A stretch of 11,043 bases of DNA from Brevundimonas sp. UBA4609 (GCA_002386585.1 DGIZ01000076.1:1-11043), one strand, 5' to 3'; counted from the first letter of the stretch, positions 1 through 6,689 are shown. The notes: generated from the letters alone by a model not told the origin. Program-made: numbers and translations.

Positions 1-1
1 C

Positions 2-262
2 GAAGCGCGCACGGCCCCCGACGCGACGCCGGGCGACAAGGGCGCCGTCCTGTTCATCGGCGGCGTCGGCGTCCTCGCCTTCCTCGCCGGAATCGCCGCC
101 TTCCAGCGCGCCTGGCGCGCCCCGGACACGAGCGACGCGACCGTCCTGATCGGCGCCGGCCTGGCGATCGCCGGCCTCGTCTTCATCGGCATGGCGGCCT
201 GGAGCGCCCTGCGCGCCACGGCGCCGACGGCGACCGACCCACAGCACAAACAGTCCCGCTAA
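2..262 (+). CDS. C-terminal part of a small membrane protein (5' partial)
   Basis: An open frame runs from the first bases of the window to a TAA at 260-262, giving 86 residues with no start codon in view, so the beginning lies outside the window. It contains two hydrophobic stretches. One is around residues 16-33 (beginning [16 protein letters not shown]) and the other around residues 48-68 ([16 protein letters not shown]). A short polar linker with an Arg/Trp cluster (QRAWRAP) joins them, and the tail is hydrophilic. This suggests an inner-membrane protein with at least two transmembrane helices in a hairpin. I do not recognise the family. Codon use, with third-position G or C almost throughout, matches the neighbouring genes, so I take it as real coding sequence. 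It reads toward the isovaleryl-CoA dehydrogenase gene 44 bp downstream, and the two could share a transcript. Confidence 0.6.
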   Translation, partial: EARTAPDATPGDKGAVLFIGGVGVLAFLAGIAAFQRAWRAPDTSDATVLIGAGLAIAGLVFIGMAAWSALRATAPTATDPQHKQSR

Positions 263-306
263 CAGGCGTCTTTGCGAAGCCCGCGCGCAATGCTACGCCT
301 TTGGGC

Positions 307-1470
307 ATGAGCATACCCTTCGCGCCCCAATCCATGGAATTCGGCCTCGGCGAGACCGCTGACGCCATCCGCGACACGACCGCCCGCTGGGCCGCCGAAC
401 GGCTGGCCCCCCGCGCCGCCGAAATCGACGAGAAGAACGAGTTCGCCCGCGACCTGTGGCCCGAAATGGGCGAGCTGGGCCTGCATGGCATTACGGTGGA
501 GGAAGAGTTCGGCGGCCTCGGCCTCGGCTACCTCGAACACGTGGTGGCGATGGAGGAAGTCAGCCGCGCCTCGGCCTCGATCGGCCTGAGCTACGGCGCC
601 CACTCCAACCTGTGCGTCAACCAGATCCGCCGCTGGGGCACGCCCGAGCAGAAGGCGAAATACCTGCCCAAGCTGATCTCGGGCGAGCATGTCGGCTCCC
701 TGGCCATGTCCGAGGCCGGCTCGGGTTCGGACGTCATGTCCATGCGCACCCGCGCCGAGAAGAAGGGCGACCGCTACGTCCTGAACGGGACCAAGTTCTG
801 GATCACCAACGCCCCGCACGCCGAGACCCTGGTGGTCTACGCCCGCACCGGCGACGGCAACGGCGGCGTCACCGCCTTCCTGATCGAGAAGGGCATGAAG
901 GGCTTTTCGGTCTCCAAGAAGCTGGACAAGATGGGCATGCGCGGCTCGGACACCGCCGAGCTGGTGTTCGAGGACTGCGAAGTTCCCGAAGAGAACATCA
1001 TGGGCGGCGAAGGGCGCGGCGCGGCCGTGCTGATGAGCGGCCTCGATTATGAGCGCGCCGTGCTGTCGGCGGGTCCGCTGGGCATCATGCAGGCCGCGCT
1101 GGACGTCGTCCTGCCCTACGTCCGCGACCGCAAGCAGTTCGGCAAGGCCATCGGCTCCTTCCAACTGATGCAGGGCAAGGTGGCCGACATGTATGTCGCC
1201 CTGAACAGCGCGCGCGCCTATGTCTATGCGGTGGCCCGCGCCTGCGATCAGGGCCTGACCACCCGCTACGACGCCGCCGGCGCCATCCTGCTGGCCTCGG
1301 AGAACGCGGTGAAGGTCACGCTGGAGGCCGTCCAGGCCCTGGGCGGAGCCGGCTACACCAAGGAATGGCCGGTCGAACGCCTGGTCCGCGACGCCAAGCT
1401 CTACGACATCGGCGCCGGCACCAACGAAATCCGCCGCTTCCTCATCGGCCGCGAGCTTCTGGGAAGCTGA
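307..1470 (+). CDS. ivd: Isovaleryl-CoA dehydrogenase
   Basis: A flavin-dependent acyl-CoA dehydrogenase of 387 aa. It oxidises isovaleryl-CoA to 3-methylcrotonyl-CoA in leucine degradation and passes electrons to electron-transfer flavoprotein. The usual three-part fold is visible: an N-terminal helical domain, a middle beta domain with the signatures [11 protein letters not shown] and KFWITNAP, and a C-terminal helical domain with [15 protein letters not shown]. What separates isovaleryl-CoA dehydrogenase from most relatives is the position of the catalytic base. Here Glu249 lies in [13 protein letters not shown], while the site used by medium- and short-chain enzymes is Ala370 in [12 protein letters not shown]. 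This is the isovaleryl-type pattern. I chose ATG 307 over a TTG six bases upstream; neither has a clear Shine-Dalgarno sequence. The methylcrotonyl-CoA carboxylase genes that often accompany ivd are not in the window. The stop codon lies in a short hairpin (AGCTTC/GAAGCT, 1456-1470) with no T run. Confidence 0.93.
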   Translation: MSIPFAPQSMEFGLGETADAIRDTTARWAAERLAPRAAEIDEKNEFARDLWPEMGELGLHGITVEEEFGGLGLGYLEHVVAMEEVSRASASIGLSYGAHSNLCVNQIRRWGTPEQKAKYLPKLISGEHVGSLAMSEAGSGSDVMSMRTRAEKKGDRYVLNGTKFWITNAPHAETLVVYARTGDGNGGVTAFLIEKGMKGFSVSKKLDKMGMRGSDTAELVFEDCEVPEENIMGGEGRGAAVLMSGLDYERAVLSAGPLGIMQAALDVVLPYVRDRKQFGKAIGSFQLMQGKVADMYVALNSARAYVYAVARACDQGLTTRYDAAGAILLASENAVKVTLEAVQALGGAGYTKEWPVERLVRDAKLYDIGAGTNEIRRFLIGRELLGS

Positions 1471-1471
1471 C

Positions 1472-1496
1472 GGAACCCTAAGGCGGGCGGACGGTT
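1472..1496 (+). promoter_or_regulatory. Candidate EcfG (general stress) promoter for the DUF3008 gene
   Basis: GGAAC at 1472-1476 is followed by 16 bases and then GGTT at 1493-1496. The alphaproteobacterial general-stress sigma factor EcfG (SigT in Caulobacter) recognises GGAAC, a 16-17 base spacer, and CGTT. The -35 box and spacer fit, and the -10 box differs at its first base. The expected start near 1503 would give a leader of about 20 bases carrying the strong ribosome binding site at 1511-1515. The element begins two bases after the ivd stop codon. Confidence 0.5.
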
Positions 1497-1521
1497 GCCT
1501 TTCACTCGGAAGGAGATCGTC

Positions 1522-1710
1522 ATGCCCGCCAAGTCCGCCGCCCAGCAGAAAGCCGCCGGAGCCGCCCTGTCGGCCAAGCGCGGCGACACGCCCAAATCCA
1601 AGCTGAAGGGCGCGTCGAAATCCATGATGGAATCGATGAGCGAGAAGCAGCTTGAAGAGTTCGCCCACACCAAGCGCAAGGGCAAACCCGAACACGTCTC
1701 GAAACACTAG
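1522..1710 (+). CDS. DUF3008 family small basic protein
   Basis: A 62-aa hydrophilic, lysine-rich protein. The sequence begins MPAKSAAQQKAAGAALSAKR, then has an LKGASKSM core, and ends in a KGKPEH-type tail. This matches my memory of the DUF3008 family of short alphaproteobacterial proteins, whose function is unknown. There is no signal peptide, membrane segment or catalytic motif, and it is probably a soluble cytoplasmic protein. The start is ATG 1522, with an excellent Shine-Dalgarno AGGAG at 1511-1515 six bases before it. An in-frame TTG at 1495 is rejected because it has no such site and lies inside the putative promoter. The EcfG-like promoter just upstream suggests general-stress induction. 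It is monocistronic as far as can be seen: ivd lies 51 bp upstream and the next gene starts 92 bp downstream. Confidence 0.8.
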   Translation: MPAKSAAQQKAAGAALSAKRGDTPKSKLKGASKSMMESMSEKQLEEFAHTKRKGKPEHVSKH

Positions 1711-1802
1711 ACGCCTATTTCGTCGCAACCCTCGCGGCGGGGATGGCGCAAGTCGCGGCGCGCCCCTAACGTCGCGCATGACATCGCTCTGAGTCTCGCT
1801 TG

Positions 1803-2456
1803 ATGACGCTCGTTTCCACGCCGCCGCCCGATGAGGGGCGGACCTTCTCCGACGTGCTGGAGCGCCTGGGCCAGGACCGGCTGGATCAGGGCGAGTCCGA
1901 CAAACTGTCCCTTCGCGAAATGGTCGAGGCTTTCGGCGAGCGCGGCTTCGGCGCCGTCATCCTGATGCTGGCTCTGATGGCGCTCTTCCCCTGGCCGCCG
2001 GGCGGCAAGGCGGTCTTTTCCGTGCCGATCATTCTGATCGCCGCCGAGCTGGCGCTGCAGCGCGAGAAAGTGTGGTTGCCGCGCTGGCTGCTGAATCTGT
2101 CGGTAAGCCGCGCCTCCTATCGGGCGGCGGCGGAGAAGATTCTGCCCCGCCTGCGCCGGGTCGAGCGGCTGACCAAGCCGCGCTGGCCCGTTCTGACCGG
2201 CGAAGCCGCGGATGTGGCGATCGGCGTGATCTGCATCCTGCTGGCCATGATGATGGCCCTGCCGGTGCCGTTCGGCGACGCCCTGCCCGGCCTGACCCTG
2301 GCCCTGTTCGGCCTGGGCATCATCCAGCGGGACGGCGCCTTCATCCTGGCCGGTTTCTTCGGCACGGCCGTGTGCGGCGTCTATCTGGCCCTGGTTTGGA
2401 CCACAGTGGTCGCGGTCGTCGGCAACATCGCCAGCTGGGCCGCAAACCTCTTCTAG
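1803..2456 (+). CDS. ExoD-family exopolysaccharide synthesis membrane protein
   Basis: A 217-aa protein with a soluble N-terminus of about 48 residues (including FSDVLERLGQD and LSLREMVEAFGERG), followed by several hydrophobic segments. These include AVILMLALMALFPWPPGG near residue 51, FSVPIILIAAELAL, VAIGVICILLAMMMALPVPFG, LPGLTLALFGLGII and a long C-terminal stretch from about residue 182. The order of segments and the proline-containing loops fit the ExoD family (PF06055). Its founding member, in Sinorhizobium meliloti, affects exopolysaccharide production and alkali tolerance, and its molecular activity is not established. An ATG at 1803 and an overlapping TTG at 1800 are both possible starts, and I prefer ATG. 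No exopolysaccharide glycosyltransferases are nearby, so a direct role in polymer synthesis cannot be inferred from context. The gene converges on flaF with only 16 bp between the stop codons. Confidence 0.83.
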   Translation: MTLVSTPPPDEGRTFSDVLERLGQDRLDQGESDKLSLREMVEAFGERGFGAVILMLALMALFPWPPGGKAVFSVPIILIAAELALQREKVWLPRWLLNLSVSRASYRAAAEKILPRLRRVERLTKPRWPVLTGEAADVAIGVICILLAMMMALPVPFGDALPGLTLALFGLGIIQRDGAFILAGFFGTAVCGVYLALVWTTVVAVVGNIASWAANLF

Positions 2457-2472
2457 GAAATCCGGAGCCGCG

Positions 2473-2835
2473 TCAGCCCGCGTCGGTCTGGCCGCTGAGT
2501 CCCTGCATGATCATGCGGTTGATGTCGATCAGGGTCGAGAAGTCGTCCTCGCCCCTCATGACTTCGGACGTGTTGCGGTTGACGAACAGGCTCAGCGAGA
2601 TGAACTGCGCCCGCATCGCCTGAGGCATGGCGTTGGTCGAATCCGAGCAGGCGGTCGCCAGCGTGGACCACAGGCGGCGGTTCCAGTCCAGGGCGTCCAT
2701 CCGCCCGGCGACATCCGACTTGTCCAGGGTGGCGGCGTGCATCAGGGCGCGCGTCACCTGGCCGAACAGCCGGTACTCCATCTCACGCGGGGTTTCAGCC
2801 CGCGTCGCCGCCGTCTTGTACGCCTGAAGCGACAT
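2473..2835 (-). CDS. flaF: Flagellar biosynthesis regulator FlaF
   Basis: A 120-aa protein opening with the typical [20 protein letters not shown], followed by [11 protein letters not shown] and a long helical body. Length and sequence fit FlaF of Caulobacterales and other alphaproteobacteria. In Caulobacter, FlaF is needed for flagellin synthesis and secretion and acts in opposition to FlbT. The start is ATG at 2835-2833, inside the end of flbT. An AAAGG sequence seven bases before it can serve as ribosome binding site. The 41-bp overlap with flbT implies co-transcription and perhaps coupled translation, which would set the ratio of the two opposing regulators. No flagellin gene is visible in the window. 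The gene ends 16 bp from the convergent ExoD-family gene, and I see no terminator hairpin between them. Confidence 0.92.
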   Translation of the reverse strand: MSLQAYKTAATRAETPREMEYRLFGQVTRALMHAATLDKSDVAGRMDALDWNRRLWSTLATACSDSTNAMPQAMRAQFISLSLFVNRNTSEVMRGEDDFSTLIDINRMIMQGLSGQTDAG

Positions 2836-3220
2836 TGCCGAGCCTTTGGTCTTCGTAATCGACGATTTTGCGAGCGCCCATCAGGGCCTTGTAATACTGA
2901 CGCGCCAGCACATGCTTGGAGCAGGCGACGCATTCCGTCAGGACGTCCGGATTGCGGACCGCCCCCATGAATTCGGTCAGGCGCAGGGCGAATTCATCAT
3001 AGAATTTCGGCGCCTCCGCCTCGTCCAGATACATCATCATGACGGGGAAGTAGATGCGGCGCGCGGGCGTGGTCACGTCCTCGGGCTGCATGATGTCCTT
3101 CTCGCGCAGGACGCTGGCCTTGTTCTGCAGGACCAGGACGCCGCGACGGTCGCCGTTCTGCACGACGGCCCCGTTCAGCACGAATTTTTCGCCGGGCTTC
3201 AGCGACAGTTTCAGAGGCAA
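2795..3220 (-). CDS. flbT: Flagellin translational repressor FlbT
   Basis: A 141-aa protein beginning [20 protein letters not shown], then [23 protein letters not shown] and [15 protein letters not shown]. This is a very close match to my memory of Caulobacter FlbT. FlbT acts after transcription: it associates with the leader of flagellin mRNA and destabilises it until the hook-basal body is finished. The start must be TTG at 3220-3218. An in-frame stop lies at 3247-3245, there is no ATG or GTG between, and the known N-terminus begins exactly here. A GGAG sequence lies eight bases upstream of the TTG. A weak start codon on a dosage-sensitive regulator may be functional. The gene leads an flbT-flaF operon and is divergent from the acidic-protein gene, with about 150 bp between the two starts. 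Confidence 0.93.
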   Translation of the reverse strand: MPLKLSLKPGEKFVLNGAVVQNGDRRGVLVLQNKASVLREKDIMQPEDVTTPARRIYFPVMMMYLDEAEAPKFYDEFALRLTEFMGAVRNPDVLTECVACSKHVLARQYYKALMGARKIVDYEDQRLGNVASGVQDGGDAG

Positions 3221-3284
3221 GGGAAGGTCTCCGTGGCGCCGCCCTCACCGTGACGGCCGGCCGCTGAGGAACTGTAAAGCGACG

Positions 3285-3294
3285 TGGTTAACCA
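3285..3294. promoter_or_regulatory. TGGTTAACCA palindrome, candidate CtrA-type site
   Basis: This is a perfect 10-bp palindrome in the divergent region between flbT and the acidic-protein gene. Read with the next base it contains TTAACCAT (3288-3295), which resembles the TTAACC half-site bound by the cell-cycle regulator CtrA, known to control many flagellar genes. There is no second TTAA seven bases away, so a full TTAA-N7-TTAA box is absent. It lies about 65 bp upstream of the flbT start, a plausible operator distance. Confidence 0.3.
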
Positions 3295-3328
3295 TCTCTT
3301 CATTTGGCGCGTCGCGTTCCGGCTGATG

Positions 3329-3354
3329 GGAACGCCCTGACGAGCCGAGCCGTT
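3329..3354 (+). promoter_or_regulatory. EcfG (general stress) promoter
   Basis: GGAAC at 3329-3333 (GGGAAC if 3328 is included) is followed by exactly 17 bases and then CGTT at 3351-3354. This is a full match to the EcfG/SigT consensus of alphaproteobacteria. Transcription would begin near 3360, giving a leader of about 15 bases with a GGGAG ribosome binding site at 3367-3371. It should drive the acidic-protein gene and, through it, the 68-aa gene downstream. Confidence 0.72.
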
Positions 3355-3374
3355 GAGCTTTTCGAAGGGAGACG

Positions 3375-3800
3375 ATGATGCCAGCCCCCGACTTTGACGC
3401 CGACGGCCAGGACCAGGCCGAGGTCTATGACGAGACCCATCTGGACGATGAAGGCGACGGCGACCTGTCGTTCGACGAAGCCGACGACGTTCTGGACGTC
3501 ACCCAGTTGGACGGCGACGCCGACCCCGAACCCTTTGATGAAGATGACGCCGATCTGGACGGCGACCTGGCCCTGGACGGGATGGAAGCCGAGGCTGACG
3601 CCCTGCTGGGCGTCGACAGCGTGCGCCTGAGCGAAACCGACGGCGACGGCGCCCCGGCGTCGGGCGCCGACGAGGTCGAGCTGGTCTATGCCGGCTTGAT
3701 GCGCAATCAGCGCGGCGCCCAGGCCAGCGCCGCCCACTGGGAGGCCAAGCGTCTCTCCGACGACGGCATAGAGGACCTGGGCTACGGCCCTGAACAGTGA
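3375..3800 (+). CDS. Highly acidic small protein, putative general-stress protein
   Basis: A 141-aa protein of extreme composition: by hand count 31 Asp and 14 Glu against 4 Arg and 1 Lys. Residues 6-100 are an Asp-rich, probably disordered region with repeated short pieces such as LDGDAD and LDGDLALDG. The last 40 residues look folded and contain VELVYAGLMRNQRGAQASAAH and EAKRLSDDGIEDLGY. I do not recognise a named family; small alphaproteobacterial proteins with this kind of C-terminus are usually called hypothetical. There is no signal peptide or membrane segment. Two ATG codons in tandem (3375 and 3378) are possible starts; the second has the better spacing, six bases, from GGGAG. It is first in a two-gene unit behind an EcfG promoter, which points to stress induction. 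One stretch, DDEGDGDLSFDE, resembles an EF-hand loop but has Glu at position 3. Confidence 0.75.
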   Translation: MMPAPDFDADGQDQAEVYDETHLDDEGDGDLSFDEADDVLDVTQLDGDADPEPFDEDDADLDGDLALDGMEAEADALLGVDSVRLSETDGDGAPASGADEVELVYAGLMRNQRGAQASAAHWEAKRLSDDGIEDLGYGPEQ

Positions 3801-3808
3801 GGGAATTC

Positions 3809-4015
3809 ATGACCGACCATCATCCGACCAAGGCCCAGGAAGACGCCGACCCGAACACCCCTCCGGCCAAGCGCGCACCGCACGAAAGCGGCAAGCCCGA
3901 CCAGCTGAAGGACAAGGAGAAGGACGCCGAGAACCGTCAGGAAGCCCTGATCGACGAGGGCGTCGAGGAGACCTTCCCCGCCAGCGACCCGGTGTCGGCC
4001 AAGCGCATCACCTGA
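3809..4015 (+). CDS. Small hydrophilic protein with FPASDP tail motif
   Basis: A 68-aa, highly charged and proline-containing protein without any hydrophobic segment, probably disordered. The C-terminal segment DEGVEETFPASDPVSAKRIT carries the EETFPASDP motif, which I recall at the end of many short alphaproteobacterial proteins of unknown function. The start is ATG 3809, with GAGGG at 3799-3803 five bases before it. A GTG at 3797 in the same frame overlaps the preceding stop and is less well placed. It lies eight bases behind the acidic-protein gene and so should share its EcfG promoter. Composition and context suggest a general-stress protein, perhaps protecting other macromolecules, but nothing in the sequence shows an activity. 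Confidence 0.72.
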   Translation: MTDHHPTKAQEDADPNTPPAKRAPHESGKPDQLKDKEKDAENRQEALIDEGVEETFPASDPVSAKRIT

Positions 4016-4049
4016 GCCTGCCGCCTGTTCACACGGATTTCTTTAAGCT

Positions 4050-4080
4050 ACCTGCTCCCTTCCCCCTGAATGGAGCAGGT
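4050..4080 (+). repeat. Inverted repeat covering the moxR ribosome binding site
   Basis: ACCTGCTCC (4050-4058) and GGAGCAGGT (4072-4080) are perfect 9-bp inverted repeats around a 13-base spacer. The right arm contains both possible Shine-Dalgarno sequences of the moxR-like gene (GGAG 4072-4075 and AGG 4077-4079), and the start codon follows at 4086. If transcribed in full, the hairpin would hide the ribosome binding site. Alternatively it is a protein operator, or a terminator for the upstream small genes, because TTT follows the stem. A weak promoter-like pair (TTCACAC at 4028, GCTA at 4047) would place the left arm at the -10 region. Confidence 0.55.
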
Positions 4081-4085
4081 TTCGC

Positions 4086-4946
4086 ATGAGCCGGTTCGAA
4101 GGCACGTCCAACTACATCGCCACCGACGACCTGAAGGTCGCCGTCAACGCCGCCGTGGCGCTGGAACGGCCGCTGCTGATCAAGGGCGAGCCGGGCACCG
4201 GCAAGACGGTCCTGGCCTATGAACTGGCGCGGGCGCTGAACGCGCCGCTGATCACCTGGCACGTCAAGTCGACGACCAAGGCGCACAACGGCCTGTATGA
4301 ATACGACGCCGTCAGCCGCCTGCGCGACAGCCAGCTGGGCGACGAACGCGTCCACGACGTCCGCAACTATCTCAAGAAGGGCAAGCTGTGGGAGGCCTTC
4401 ACCGCTCCGGCCCGCCCCGTCCTTCTGATCGACGAGATCGACAAGGCCGACATCGAGTTCCCGAACGACCTGTTGCAGGAGCTCGACCGCATGGAGTTCT
4501 ACGTCCAGGAGACGGACGAGACGATCCGCGCCGAGGTCCGCCCCGTGGTCGTCATCACCTCGAACAACGAGAAGGAACTGCCGGACGCCTTCCTTCGCCG
4601 CTGCTTCTTCCACTACATCCGCTTCCCCGACGCCGAGACGATGCAGGACATCGTCGAGGTCCACTTCCCCGGCATCAAGCCGCGCCTGGTCGCCGAAGCG
4701 CTGAAGACCTTCTATGAAATCCGCGACACGCCGGGCCTGAAGAAGAAGCCTTCGACCTCGGAGCTTCTGGACTGGCTGAAGCTGCTGCTGGTCGACGACG
4801 TCTCGCCGGAGACCTTGCGCGAAAAGACGCCGGGCAAACTGATCCCGCCGCTGCACGGCGCCCTGCTGAAGAACGAGCAGGACGTGCATCTGTTCGAGCG
4901 CCTGGCCTTCATGAGCCGTCGCGAAGGCGCCCGCCCCGGCGGCTGA
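4086..4946 (+). CDS. MoxR-family AAA+ ATPase
   Basis: A 286-aa AAA+ ATPase of the MoxR group. Walker A is GEPGTGKT at residues 34-41, Walker B is LLIDEID with Asp116-Glu117, and VVVITSNNEKELPDAFLRRC holds sensor 1 and the arginine-finger region. The C-terminal helical lid contains KPSTSELLDWLKLLL. MoxR proteins are chaperone-like ATPases that usually work with a von Willebrand factor A (VWA) protein encoded next door, in maturation or insertion of cofactors and in stress responses. Here no VWA gene follows. A terminator-like hairpin overlaps the stop codon and the next gene encodes a lipoprotein, so the partner must lie elsewhere or be missing. The start is ATG 4086, matching the usual family N-terminus. 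The ribosome binding site lies within an inverted repeat, suggesting translational or operator control. Confidence 0.9.
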   Translation: MSRFEGTSNYIATDDLKVAVNAAVALERPLLIKGEPGTGKTVLAYELARALNAPLITWHVKSTTKAHNGLYEYDAVSRLRDSQLGDERVHDVRNYLKKGKLWEAFTAPARPVLLIDEIDKADIEFPNDLLQELDRMEFYVQETDETIRAEVRPVVVITSNNEKELPDAFLRRCFFHYIRFPDAETMQDIVEVHFPGIKPRLVAEALKTFYEIRDTPGLKKKPSTSELLDWLKLLLVDDVSPETLREKTPGKLIPPLHGALLKNEQDVHLFERLAFMSRREGARPGG

Positions 4947-4960
4947 TTTCAGCCGCTTTC
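4939..4960 (+). terminator. Intrinsic terminator-like hairpin after the MoxR gene
   Basis: GCGGCTG (4939-4945) pairs perfectly with CAGCCGC (4950-4956) around the loop ATTT and is followed by TTTC. The stem includes the TGA stop codon of the MoxR gene at 4944-4946. The T run is short, so efficiency is uncertain. The position separates the ATPase from the following lipoprotein gene. Confidence 0.5.
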
Positions 4961-5040
4961 CCGTCGTCTTTCGATTACCGCGATTTCACTGGCCCTGCCG
5001 CGCTTATGGCGCACAATCGGGGCCTGGAGTGGAGCCGACC

Positions 5041-5919
5041 ATGCAACACATCACCTGGCCCGTTATCGCCCTGGCGCTGATGACCGCCGCCTGCGACAAC
5101 GGCGGCTCGGTGCGCATCACCACCTCCACGACCTCGGATTCGTCCGGCGTGCTGAAGGTGGTCGACGCCCTGCAATGCCCCCAGACCCAGGGCGTGCTGA
5201 CACGCAAGGGGTCGGCCCGGGCCGACGGGTCCTGCGTCTACGGCGGCCCGCGCGGTTCGGAAGTCATCCTGCAACTGGTCCAGTTGGACGGCCGCTCGGC
5301 CCAGACGGCGCTGAAACCTTTCGAGACCCGTCTGACCGCCGACCTGCCCGAAGCCATGGCCCAGGTAGAGGCCGAAAACGCCCGAGCGGAAGCCGCCGCC
5401 GCCAAGGCCGAAGCGAACGCCGCCCGCGCCGAGGCTGACGCCGACCGAGCCGCCGCCGAGGCGTCCAGGGTCGCCGATGAGGTCTCAGGCGATTCCGCCC
5501 AGGTCAGAATGCCGGGTCTGCGCGTCGACGCCCAGGGCGACAAGGCCACCGTCCGCCTGCCCGGCATGAAGATCGAGGCTGACGGCGACCGCGCCAATAT
5601 CCGCATCGGGGGCCTGACCATCCGCGCCGACGACAAGAGCAGCCGCGTCAACGTCTCGTCCGGAGACGACGCCGTGAACATCGATGCAACCGACAGCGCC
5701 GCGCGCATCCGCACCAGCGCCTCGGGCGAATCCGTGCGTTCGACCTTCCTGATGGCCGCGAACGAGCCGTCCGCCAGCGGCTGGCGCACGGTGGGCTATG
5801 AAGCGCGCGGCCCGGTCGGCGGCCCCATCGTCGTCGCCACCGTCCGCAGCAAGGACCGCGACCCGGACCGCCTGTTCGACGCCGCCAAGGCCCTGGTGAC
5901 GCTCAACGTCGGCGATTAA
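5041..5919 (+). CDS. Putative lipoprotein with coiled coil and short beta repeats
   Basis: A 292-aa exported protein. The N-terminus is a hydrophobic stretch ending in LMTAAC, with Cys18 as the likely lipidation site, so it is probably a lipoprotein. Asp at +2 would mean inner-membrane retention by the E. coli rule. The n-region lacks Lys or Arg, which is unusual. Residues 108-150 form an Ala/Glu-rich segment of heptad-like repeats (AEAAAAKAEANAARAEADAD), probably a coiled coil. Residues 153-205 contain at least three copies of a repeat of about 16-17 residues (QVRMPGLRVDA, TVRLPGMKIEA, NIRIGGLTIRA), suggesting a stack of beta strands. The C-terminal 60 residues (GWRTVGYEARGPVGGPIVVA) look like a small globular domain. 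I do not recognise the family. The start is ATG 5041, with GGAG six bases upstream. It appears to be a single-gene unit. Confidence 0.7.
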   Translation: MQHITWPVIALALMTAACDNGGSVRITTSTTSDSSGVLKVVDALQCPQTQGVLTRKGSARADGSCVYGGPRGSEVILQLVQLDGRSAQTALKPFETRLTADLPEAMAQVEAENARAEAAAAKAEANAARAEADADRAAAEASRVADEVSGDSAQVRMPGLRVDAQGDKATVRLPGMKIEADGDRANIRIGGLTIRADDKSSRVNVSSGDDAVNIDATDSAARIRTSASGESVRSTFLMAANEPSASGWRTVGYEARGPVGGPIVVATVRSKDRDPDRLFDAAKALVTLNVGD

Positions 5920-5980
5920 CCCCCATCTATCGCAACGGCCGCCCTTGATCGCGCGTTCGGTCTGAGTCACCAGCCTGAGC

Positions 5981-6667
5981 ATGCGCAGCATCAAGACCTT
6001 GGCCGAAGAAATCGAAGACGCCGGCCCCGCGCCCCGAGTCCGCAAACCCAAGCCGCCGCGCGCCTGGCAACGCATGTTGTCCGGCCGCCGCCTGGACCTG
6101 CTGGACCCCTCGCCGTTCGACATCGAGATCGAGGACATCGCCCACGGCTTGGCCCGCGTCGCCCGCTGGAACGGCCAGACGATCGGCGAGCACGCCTTCT
6201 CGGTGGCCCAGCACTCGCTGGTGGTCGAGGAGATCGCTGCCCACATTCGCCCGGGGCTTGAGCCGAAATGGCGCCTGGCCGCCCTGCTTCACGACGCCTC
6301 GGAATATGTCATCGGCGACATGATCTCGCCGTTCAAATCGGCCCTGGGCGCCAGCTACAAGGACTTCGAGGCCCGGCTGGAGGCGGCGATCCACGTCCGC
6401 TTCCAATTGCCGCCCAAGACCCCGCAGACGATCAAGTCGCTGATCAAGAAAGCCGACAAGGCCTGCGCCTTCTATGAGGCGACGCAACTGGCCGGATTCA
6501 CCCGCCGCGAATCCCTGCAGATCTTCGGCGCTCCGCCCCCCGGCTATGATCTGGTGATCGAACCCCTGCCCGCCGCCGTGGCCCAGGAGCGCTATCTGGA
6601 CCGCTATCGCGTTCTGGCCGAAGCTGTCGGCATCCTGCCCGGCGCCGACGCCTGGCACACGGAATAG
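5981..6667 (+). CDS. HD-domain hydrolase, YfbR-like 5'-deoxynucleotidase
   Basis: A 228-aa protein with an HD phosphohydrolase domain resembling E. coli YfbR, which dephosphorylates deoxynucleoside 5'-monophosphates using divalent metal. Key residues line up with YfbR: Arg62-Trp63 (substrate binding), His71 in GEHAFSVAQHS, His104-Asp105 and Glu108 in LLHDASEYVIGD, and Asp159 in LIKKADKACAFYE. All metal-ligand positions are present, so the enzyme should be active. The first 30 residues, basic and proline-rich, and the C-terminal 50 extend beyond the YfbR core. The start ATG 5981 lacks a strong Shine-Dalgarno sequence. The gene lies 22 bp ahead of the Nudix-type regulator and is probably co-transcribed with it, which fits a shared role in nucleotide or NAD metabolism. 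Substrate preference cannot be read from the sequence. Confidence 0.84.
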   Translation: MRSIKTLAEEIEDAGPAPRVRKPKPPRAWQRMLSGRRLDLLDPSPFDIEIEDIAHGLARVARWNGQTIGEHAFSVAQHSLVVEEIAAHIRPGLEPKWRLAALLHDASEYVIGDMISPFKSALGASYKDFEARLEAAIHVRFQLPPKTPQTIKSLIKKADKACAFYEATQLAGFTRRESLQIFGAPPPGYDLVIEPLPAAVAQERYLDRYRVLAEAVGILPGADAWHTE

Positions 6668-6689
6668 ACAACGGGCGCAAGGGAGACGC

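Noticed and set aside
259..1779. A 506-codon open frame on the minus strand opposite ivd and the DUF3008 gene
   Set aside because: It mirrors strongly conserved genes on the other strand. Long antisense frames are common in high-GC DNA, and its composition (Gly/Ala/His/Gln-rich) matches no protein family.
3441..3476. EF-hand-like loop (DDEGDGDLSFDE) in the acidic protein
   Set aside because: Position 3 is Glu rather than Asp/Asn/Ser, there is no clear flanking helix pair, and such matches arise easily in Asp-rich sequence.
4029..4889. A 286-codon open frame on the minus strand opposite the MoxR gene
   Set aside because: The plus strand encodes a complete AAA+ ATPase with all motifs; the minus frame shows no recognisable domain.
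5932..5957. GCAAC-N17-CGTT upstream of the HD hydrolase, resembling an EcfG promoter
   Set aside because: The second base of the highly conserved GGAAC box is changed, and no good ribosome binding site follows; too weak to annotate.
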